25,159 bases of DNA from Actinoallomurus sp045806665. GTDB taxonomy: Bacteria; Actinomycetota; Actinomycetes; Streptosporangiales; Streptosporangiaceae. The notes under the pieces are model-generated. The model was not told the DNA's origin and ran no database searches. It saw only the letters and a program-made list of their open reading frames with translations. Positions 20,713 through 25,159 of the stretch are shown here, piece by piece. The stretch is from the NCBI GenBank assembly GCA_045806665.1, contig JBJMIW010000299.1:1-25159 (forward strand), written 5' to 3'. The first letter of the stretch is position 1. Every line of letters begins with the position of its first letter. The translations under genes and the position numbers were made by a program.

Positions 20713-21070
20713 TCGGTGCCTCCTGACGGTATCCGAACGCTATCCGCTAGGCCCTCACCTCCTCCTTCGCGCGTGCGCGCGAGCCCTAGGCCGACGCTGG
20801 CACACGTCAATGGTGCACTTGGTGCTGTTTCGGGGTGGTTTCGCGGCGCTTAAACCCCTGTCAACGGACCTTCACCGGCCCCTGACGGTCATGAGCGCGA
20901 TACCTGTGGGACCTGGGGGTGTGGCAGAAGCGGCAGGGCACCGTACGCGGCAGAGGCCGGCGTTGAAACGGCGCTGATCAGCATGCTGAACGCCTGCTGA
21001 GGCCCGCGCCGGGCGGTCCCGAGCGTTCGCCCGGGGCCGACCGGACCGCGCCCGCGGGGCTAACGGTGGG
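20713..21070. other. Non-coding junction between sigma factor and ddl genes
   Basis: No gene is supported here and all frames are short. Two overlapping 10-bp palindromes, GCTGATCAGC (20973-20982) and CAGCATGCTG (20979-20988), stand out. GCGGTCC (21013-21019) and GGACCGC (21043-21049) form a dyad downstream of ddl that may act as its terminator. GGGCTAACGG is duplicated across the ddl stop (21057-21078). This is the right-hand edge of the accessory block; no integrase site or tRNA is visible. Confidence 0.5.
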
Positions 21071-22168
21071 CTAACGGAGGCCCAGCGGGCGGGCCAGGGC
21101 CGTACGGATCCAGCGGTCGACCAGGGCCGGGTAGTCCAGGCCCGTCGCCGCCCACATCTTCGGGAACGCCGAGGCGGGCGTGCAGCCGGGCATCGTGTTG
21201 ATCTCGTTGAGGATGAACCTGCCGTCCGGGGTGTAGAAGAAGTCCACCCGGGCGAGCCCCTCGCAGCTCAGCGCGTCGAACGCCTCCACCGCCAGCCGGC
21301 GGACCTCTTCGATCACGGTGGCCGGCAGCCGCGGCGGGATGTCGAGCGCGAGGCCGTCGTCGAGGTACTTGGCCTCGAAGTCGTAGTAGTCATGGCCGGA
21401 GCCCACGCGCACCTCGGCGGGCAGGCTGGCCTCGGCCGGGCCGTCGTCCAGTCCCTCGAGCACTCCGCACTCGATCTCACGGCCCGGGATCGCCGCCTCG
21501 ACGATCACCTTGGGGTCGTGTTCGCGCGCGGCCTCGACCGCGGCCTCCAGGGCGTCCTCCGACTCGACCTTGGAGATGCCCATGCTCGAGCCCGCCCGCG
21601 CCGGCTTCACGAACACCGGCCAGCCGAGCTCCTTGATCTCGTCGACGACCTGCTTGCGCTCCCGCCGCCACTGCCGGTCCTTGACGACGACGTACGGACC
21701 GACGGGCAGGCCGCAGCTCTGCCAGACCATCTTCATGTACGCCTTGTCCATGCCGACCGCACTGGCGAGCACACCCGCGCCGACATAGCGCACCCCGGCC
21801 AACTCCAGGAGGCCCTGGATCGTGCCGTCCTCGCCGTACGGGCCGTGCAGGAGCGGCAGGACCACATCGACGTCGCCGAGCGTGCGCGGCACCTCCCCCG
21901 GCTCCACGACGACCAGGCCCCGGCTCTCCGGGTCGAACGGCAGCGCCAGCGGCAGCCCGCCATCGGCGACCTCCGGCAGCCGGCCGTCCTCGATGGCGAG
22001 CCGCTGCCCGGAGGCGAGGACCCAGCGGCCGTCGCGCGCGATGCCGATCGGGATGACCTCGTAGCGGTCCTGGTCGAGCGCCGCCATCACGCTGCCCGCG
22101 GTGAGACAGGAGATCGCATGCTCCGAACTGCGCCCGCCGAAGACGACGGCGACCCGGATCCTGCTCAT
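21071..22168 (-). CDS. ddl: D-alanine--D-alanine ligase
   Basis: Joins two D-Ala with ATP to make the dipeptide for peptidoglycan precursors; cytosolic. The 365-residue ATP-grasp enzyme shows VVFGGRSSEHAISCLTAGSV (N-terminal substrate loop with Glu-His), LPLLHGPYGEDGTIQGLLELAGVRYVGAGVLASAVGMDKAYMK, PVFVKPARAGSSMGISKV, EAAIPGREIECGVLE and the C-terminal RVDFFYTPDGRFILNEINTMPGCTPASAFPKMW with the Mg-binding Glu/Asn. ATG 22168 follows GAGGTGG; an upstream in-frame start at 22192 is weaker. It lies downstream of gpsA and plsC on the same strand, with a 105-base gap that contains a possible -10 (TAGGGT, 22216-22211). Confidence 0.96.
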   Translation of the reverse strand: MSRIRVAVVFGGRSSEHAISCLTAGSVMAALDQDRYEVIPIGIARDGRWVLASGQRLAIEDGRLPEVADGGLPLALPFDPESRGLVVVEPGEVPRTLGDVDVVLPLLHGPYGEDGTIQGLLELAGVRYVGAGVLASAVGMDKAYMKMVWQSCGLPVGPYVVVKDRQWRRERKQVVDEIKELGWPVFVKPARAGSSMGISKVESEDALEAAVEAAREHDPKVIVEAAIPGREIECGVLEGLDDGPAEASLPAEVRVGSGHDYYDFEAKYLDDGLALDIPPRLPATVIEEVRRLAVEAFDALSCEGLARVDFFYTPDGRFILNEINTMPGCTPASAFPKMWAATGLDYPALVDRWIRTALARPLGLR

Positions 22169-22273
22169 CGATCCACCTCTTCCCACCTGCACCGACAGTC
22201 GCAGCCACCGACCCTACCGGCATTTTCGGCCCTGGGACATTCATCCCCATTCAGGGATTTCCGAGCCCGGCGG

Positions 22274-23278
22274 TCAGACGCCGTACCGTTCGGGCTTCGG
22301 GGTCCGGGACATCAGCAGGCGGGCGGCGTCCGCGGGGCTGAGCCCGCCGTGCATGACGGCGACGATGGCCTCGGTGATCGGCATCTCCACGCCGTGCCTC
22401 CGGGCCAACTCCAGGACCGCGTCGCAGGACTTGACACCCTCGGCGGTCTGGCGGGTGATCTTCACGACCTCTTCCAGGCTCATCCCCCGGCCGAGGTTCT
22501 CGCCGAACGTACGGTTGCGGGCCAGCGGCGAACTGCACGAGGCCACGAGGTCGCCCATCCCCGCCAGGCCGGCGAAGGTGTGCTGATCGGCGCCGAGCGC
22601 CGCACCGAGCCGGGCGATCTCGGCCAGGCCCCGGGTCATCAGCATGGCCCGCGCGTTGTCCCCCATGCCCATCCCCGCCGCGATGCCGACGGCCAGCGCG
22701 ATGACGTTCTTGACGGCACCGCCGAGCTCACAGCCGACCACGTCCGGGCTGGTGTAGGCCCGGAAGTACGGAGTCATGCAGGCCAGCTGCAACTTCTGCG
22801 CGGTCGGCTCGTCGACGCACGCCACGACCGTGGCGGACGGCTGTTCGACGGCGATCTCGCGGGCGAGATTCGGACCGGAGATCACCGCGACCCGGTCCTC
22901 GGGCAGGCCCGCCACCTCGCGGATCACCTCGCTCATGCGCTTGCAGGTGCCCAGCTCGATGCCCTTCATCAGGCTTACCAGCACCGCGTCGGCGGGCAGC
23001 AGCGGCCGCCACCCCACCAGGCGCGACCGCAGGGTCTGGGCAGGGACGGCCAGCATGACGTACGCCGCGCCGTCGAGGGCCTCGGCGACGTCGGTGGTCG
23101 CCCGCAGCCGATCCGGGAGCCGTACGTCCGGTAGATAGTCGGGGTTCTCCCGCCGGTCGTTGATCGCCCCGACCAGCTCGGCGCGGCGCCCCCAGACCGT
23201 GACGTCCCCGCCCGCGTCGGCCAGCACCTTGGCGAAGACGGTGCCCCATGATCCTGCCCCGAGTACCGCGATCTTCAA
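22274..23278 (-). CDS. gpsA: NAD(P)-dependent glycerol-3-phosphate dehydrogenase
   Basis: Reduces dihydroxyacetone phosphate to sn-glycerol 3-phosphate for phospholipid synthesis. The 334-residue protein begins with the Rossmann motif VLGAGSWGT (5-13), and has VMLAVPAQTLRS, LMKGIELGT, ISGPNLAREIA, GCELGGAVKNVIALAVGIAAGMGMGDNARA with the catalytic Lys in KNV, and GLAGMGDLVASCSS. Length and order are normal. The start is TTG at 23278, overlapping the plsC stop (TTGA), so translation is coupled: the neighbouring enzyme uses the product, which makes functional sense. Confidence 0.96.
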   Translation of the reverse strand: MKIAVLGAGSWGTVFAKVLADAGGDVTVWGRRAELVGAINDRRENPDYLPDVRLPDRLRATTDVAEALDGAAYVMLAVPAQTLRSRLVGWRPLLPADAVLVSLMKGIELGTCKRMSEVIREVAGLPEDRVAVISGPNLAREIAVEQPSATVVACVDEPTAQKLQLACMTPYFRAYTSPDVVGCELGGAVKNVIALAVGIAAGMGMGDNARAMLMTRGLAEIARLGAALGADQHTFAGLAGMGDLVASCSSPLARNRTFGENLGRGMSLEEVVKITRQTAEGVKSCDAVLELARRHGVEMPITEAIVAVMHGGLSPADAARLLMSRTPKPERYGV

Positions 23279-24054
23279 GAGGCTTTGGCCTCCTTGCCGC
23301 TGTCGGTCCCCTCGGTGTCGGCCGTGTCGCTCGTCTCGCCGGCGCGCTTGGCCCGGGTGGCCGCCCGGTGGTCGTACAGCTCCTCCGGCGCGGGCTCACC
23401 GCGCAGCTGCGCGAGCAGGCCGGCGATGGCCCGCATGATGTCCGCGGTCGCGGCGTTCAGCGTCTCCGTGTCGAGGGGACGGCCCTCGTACTTCGACAGG
23501 TCGACCGGCGGCCCGGCGATGACGTGCATGGTCTTGCGCGGGAACGGCCGGAACCTCTTCGTGCCGTACGGCCAGAGCTCCTGCGCGCCCCAGTGCGCCA
23601 CAGGGATCACCGGGACGCCGGTGGTCAGGGCCATCCGCGCGGCACCGGTCTTGCCGCTCATGGGCCACAGGTCGGGGTCCCGGGTGCAGGTGCCCTCCGG
23701 ATAGAAGATCACGCACTCTCCCGCCCGCAGCCCCTTGTCGGCGTCGCGGAGCGCCAGCGCCGCGTCGGACCGCTCGCGGTACACCGGGATCTGCCCGGTC
23801 CGGCGGATGATGCGGCCGATCACCGGGGCCTTGAACAGCCCGCTCTTGGCCAGGTAGACGGGGAAGCGGCCGGCCTTGTAGATGAAGTGGGCGAGCGCCA
23901 GCGGGTCGGACCAGGACAGGTGATTGGCGGCGATGATCACTCCGCCCTTCCGCGGGACGTTGTCCCGCCCCCTCCAGTCCCGCTTCAACAGCGTGAACAG
24001 CAGCGGGCGCAGGATCCCCACGACGATCGCACGCCAGACGGGCGAGTGGTCCAT
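23275..24054 (-). CDS. plsC: 1-acyl-sn-glycerol-3-phosphate acyltransferase
   Basis: A 259-residue membrane-associated acyltransferase that makes phosphatidic acid from lysophosphatidic acid. A hydrophobic N-terminal segment (about 5-23, PVWRAIVVGILRPLLFTLL) precedes the HX4D catalytic motif NHLSWSD (44-50) and the substrate-binding YPEGT motif, followed by GVPVIPVAHWG. The C-terminus after about 215 is a hydrophilic, low-complexity tail. ATG 24054 follows GAGGAGG. It overlaps gpsA by four bases and is divergent from fbiD. Confidence 0.94.
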   Translation of the reverse strand: MDHSPVWRAIVVGILRPLLFTLLKRDWRGRDNVPRKGGVIIAANHLSWSDPLALAHFIYKAGRFPVYLAKSGLFKAPVIGRIIRRTGQIPVYRERSDAALALRDADKGLRAGECVIFYPEGTCTRDPDLWPMSGKTGAARMALTTGVPVIPVAHWGAQELWPYGTKRFRPFPRKTMHVIAGPPVDLSKYEGRPLDTETLNAATADIMRAIAGLLAQLRGEPAPEELYDHRAATRAKRAGETSDTADTEGTDSGKEAKAS

Positions 24055-24119
24055 GGCCTCCTCCTCACTTCGTCCCGGTCGCGCCGGGGGTGTCGTCAAG
24101 TGTCGCGGTTGCTTCCGCG

Positions 24120-24125
24120 TAGTGT
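24120..24125 (+). promoter_or_regulatory. Possible -10 for fbiD, near-leaderless
   Basis: TAGTGT fits TANNNT and ends ten bases before the ATG at 24135, so the transcript would begin two or three bases from the start codon. No -35 is evident. Confidence 0.4.
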
Positions 24126-24134
24126 CGACCCACG

Positions 24135-24806
24135 ATGTCTGGTACCCATCGCCTTACGTGGATGCTCGTCGTGCCGGTCAAGCCGCTGGCCCGCGCGAAG
24201 TCACGGCTGTCCGGCGCCGCCGGCCCGCACCGCGAGCGGCTGGCGCTGGCCGTCGCGACCGACACCGTATCCGCAGCGCTGCGGTGTCGGCGGGTGCGAG
24301 GGGTCGTGGTGGTCACCGACGACTTGGTCGCGGCGCCCGAACTGGCGGCGCTCGGCGCCCATATCGTGCCCGACGAACCTGACGCCGGGCTGAACCCGGC
24401 CGTGGTCCATGGCGTCGAGCGGGCGCGGCTGCTGGCGCCGGAGGCCGGTGTCGGCGCGCTGTCGGCCGACCTGCCGGCCCTGCGGCCCGCCGAACTCGAC
24501 CGGGTGCTGGAAGCCGCCGAAGAGGCACCGAACGCCTTCCTGCCCGACCTCGCCGGTGTCGGCACGACGCTGTACACGGCGCGGCCCGGGGCGGTGTTCG
24601 CACCGGCGTTCGGGACGGACTCCCGGGCCCGGCACCGGGACCTGGGCGCGCGTGAGCTGCCGCTGGAGGACGTCCTCAGCGTGCGCCAGGACGTCGACAC
24701 AATCGACGACCTGCGTGCCGCGCTCGCTCTCGGGGTCGGGCCGTGGACGGCCTCGGTGGCCCCGCTGCTGCCGGTGCCCTGCCGGTCTGCGCCCGGCGAC
24801 GTCTAG
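24135..24806 (+). CDS. fbiD: Phosphoenolpyruvate/2-phospholactate guanylyltransferase, coenzyme F420 synthesis
   Basis: The 223-residue cytosolic enzyme (FbiD, CofC in archaea) activates phosphoenolpyruvate, or 2-phospholactate, with GTP as the first step in building F420. It has the nucleotidyltransferase fold with VVPVKPLARAKSRLSG (GTP-binding loop), VVVVTDD, HIVPDEPDAGLNPAVVHGV, GALSADLPALRPAEL (metal-binding Asp in SADLP), and FAPAFGTDSRARH near the C-terminus, all in family order. Length is typical. It is divergent from plsC and followed by a cold-shock-like gene with its own promoter. Partner genes fbiA/fbiB are not in this window. Confidence 0.93.
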   Translation: MSGTHRLTWMLVVPVKPLARAKSRLSGAAGPHRERLALAVATDTVSAALRCRRVRGVVVVTDDLVAAPELAALGAHIVPDEPDAGLNPAVVHGVERARLLAPEAGVGALSADLPALRPAELDRVLEAAEEAPNAFLPDLAGVGTTLYTARPGAVFAPAFGTDSRARHRDLGARELPLEDVLSVRQDVDTIDDLRAALALGVGPWTASVAPLLPVPCRSAPGDV

Positions 24807-24809
24807 TCT
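24804..24809 (+). promoter_or_regulatory. Promoter -10 for a leaderless transcript
   Basis: TAGTCT is followed by seven bases and then the ATG at 24817, the classic spacing for transcription starting on the start codon. It overlaps the last codon and stop of fbiD. Confidence 0.55.
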
Positions 24810-24816
24810 GTGCGGC

Positions 24817-25017
24817 ATGCAGGGCACGGTGAAGGCGTACGACGCCGAGACGCGGACCGGCAGCGTGCTGCTGGACGACGGGAGCGAGATGGCCTTCGAC
24901 ACGACGGCGTTCGAAGCGGGCGGCCTCCGGCTGCTGAGGTTCGGGCAACGGGTCAACCTCGCGGTCGACGACGACCGCATCACGGTCATCACGCTGTCGA
25001 CCTTCCCGCTGCCCTAA
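24817..25017 (+). CDS. Small cold-shock-domain-like protein
   Basis: A 66-residue protein beginning MQGTVKAYDAETRTGSVLLDDGSEMAFDTTAFEA and continuing LRLLRFGQRVNLAVDDDRITVITL. The order of strands resembles the OB fold of CspA (GTVKxFxxxxGxGFI...), but the aromatic RNP1 motif (KGFGFI) is replaced by RTGSVLL, so RNA binding by the usual aromatic patch is doubtful. Such genes follow cofC/fbiD in many actinomycetes. No ribosome site is present before ATG 24817; a -10 seven bases upstream predicts a leaderless mRNA. Role unknown. Confidence 0.82.
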   Translation: MQGTVKAYDAETRTGSVLLDDGSEMAFDTTAFEAGGLRLLRFGQRVNLAVDDDRITVITLSTFPLP

Positions 25018-25058
25018 GGCGGCCCTCCGCCGTCCCGGAGGCGGCCCCGACGACCACA

Positions 25059-25095
25059 ACGGCGCCCGGCAGACCTTCGTCTCACCGGGCGCCGT
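25059..25095. terminator. Bidirectional terminator between the cold-shock-like gene and hup
   Basis: ACGGCGCCCGG (25059-25069) and CCGGGCGCCGT (25085-25095) form a perfect 11-bp stem, with an inner AGAC/GTCT helix closed by CTTC. The flanking genes converge on it. Confidence 0.8.
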
Positions 25096-25105
25096 GGGCA
25101 CGCCG

Positions 25106-25159
25106 TTATTTCTTCTTCGCCCCGGCCACCATGTTCTTGAAATCCGAACCGGCCTTGAA
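25106..25159 (-). CDS. hup: HU-family DNA-binding protein, 3' end only
   Basis: The last 17 codons before TAA read FKAGSDFKNMVAGAKKK. This matches the C-terminus of HU proteins (strand PxFKAGxxFKxxV followed by a basic tail). HU bends and compacts DNA as a dimer. In actinomycetes hup lies beside leuCD and near plsC/gpsA, so position supports the call. The rest is outside the window. Confidence 0.75.
   Translation of the reverse strand, partial: FKAGSDFKNMVAGAKKK

Noticed and set aside
20940..21070. tRNA or attachment site at the right edge of the accessory block
   Set aside because: The palindromes at 20973-20988 do not fold into a cloverleaf and no TTCRA arm or CCA end is present; no matching copy was seen at the left edge.
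21392..23134. Plus-strand frame of 580 codons opposite ddl and gpsA
   Set aside because: Antisense shadow of two well-recognised genes.

Overview
The window comes from a high-GC actinomycete chromosome, most likely a filamentous actinobacterium of the Streptosporangiales/Streptomycetales type. Pointers are G/C-dominated third codon positions, GTG and TTG starts, the coenzyme F420 gene fbiD, a DUF3515 lipoprotein, an HrdB-like group 2 sigma factor and DeoR/LysR-controlled sugar genes. No phage, transposase, CRISPR, rRNA or tRNA is visible.

Layout. (1) Bases 1-5396 and 21071-25159 are two halves of a housekeeping neighbourhood that is normally close together in actinomycetes: DAK2-domain gene, rpmB, thiD, thiL, an Lrp-type ligand-binding gene and a DUF3515 lipoprotein on the left; ddl, gpsA, plsC, fbiD, a cold-shock-like gene and hup on the right. 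Additions on the left are a YfcE-type phosphoesterase preceded by 50-bp tandem repeats, a 62-residue Trp-rich secreted peptide, and a membrane-anchored CBM2-like protein wedged between thiL and thiD. (2) Bases about 5400-21070 are an accessory block. Its core is a sugar regulon: a minus-strand series (AraF-like binding lipoprotein, secreted GH27 alpha-galactosidase, RbsA-like ATPase, RbsC-like permease, HAD hydrolase, GH65 phosphorylase) and a divergent plus-strand deoR-galT pair, with a 50-bp dyad operator between them. A LysR gene lies at the left edge. (3) Bases 17524-18966 are a small decayed zone with an anti-sigma-type ATPase whose centre is deleted, a perfect 17-bp palindrome, a small helical ORF and a possible lipoprotein. 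(4) A YceI gene with two symmetric operators and a group 2 sigma factor with a sigma-B-like promoter close the block.

How it works together (inference): the exported alpha-galactosidase releases galactose from alpha-galactosides; the lipoprotein/ATPase/permease imports the sugar; GalT feeds the Leloir pathway, with kinase and epimerase necessarily elsewhere; GH65 phosphorolyses an alpha-glucoside to beta-glucose 1-phosphate. The HAD partner that would convert this product carries Asp-to-Val at its catalytic acid/base position, so the end of that branch is in doubt.

The items most worth a second look are the HAD substitution, the four-hexamer DeoR operator, the Trp-rich peptide with a possible divergent remnant, thiL lacking a normal start codon in front of its conserved N-terminus, the broken anti-sigma gene, and the tandemly repeated SD-ATG module. 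I did not find a convincing wholly new multi-gene system.
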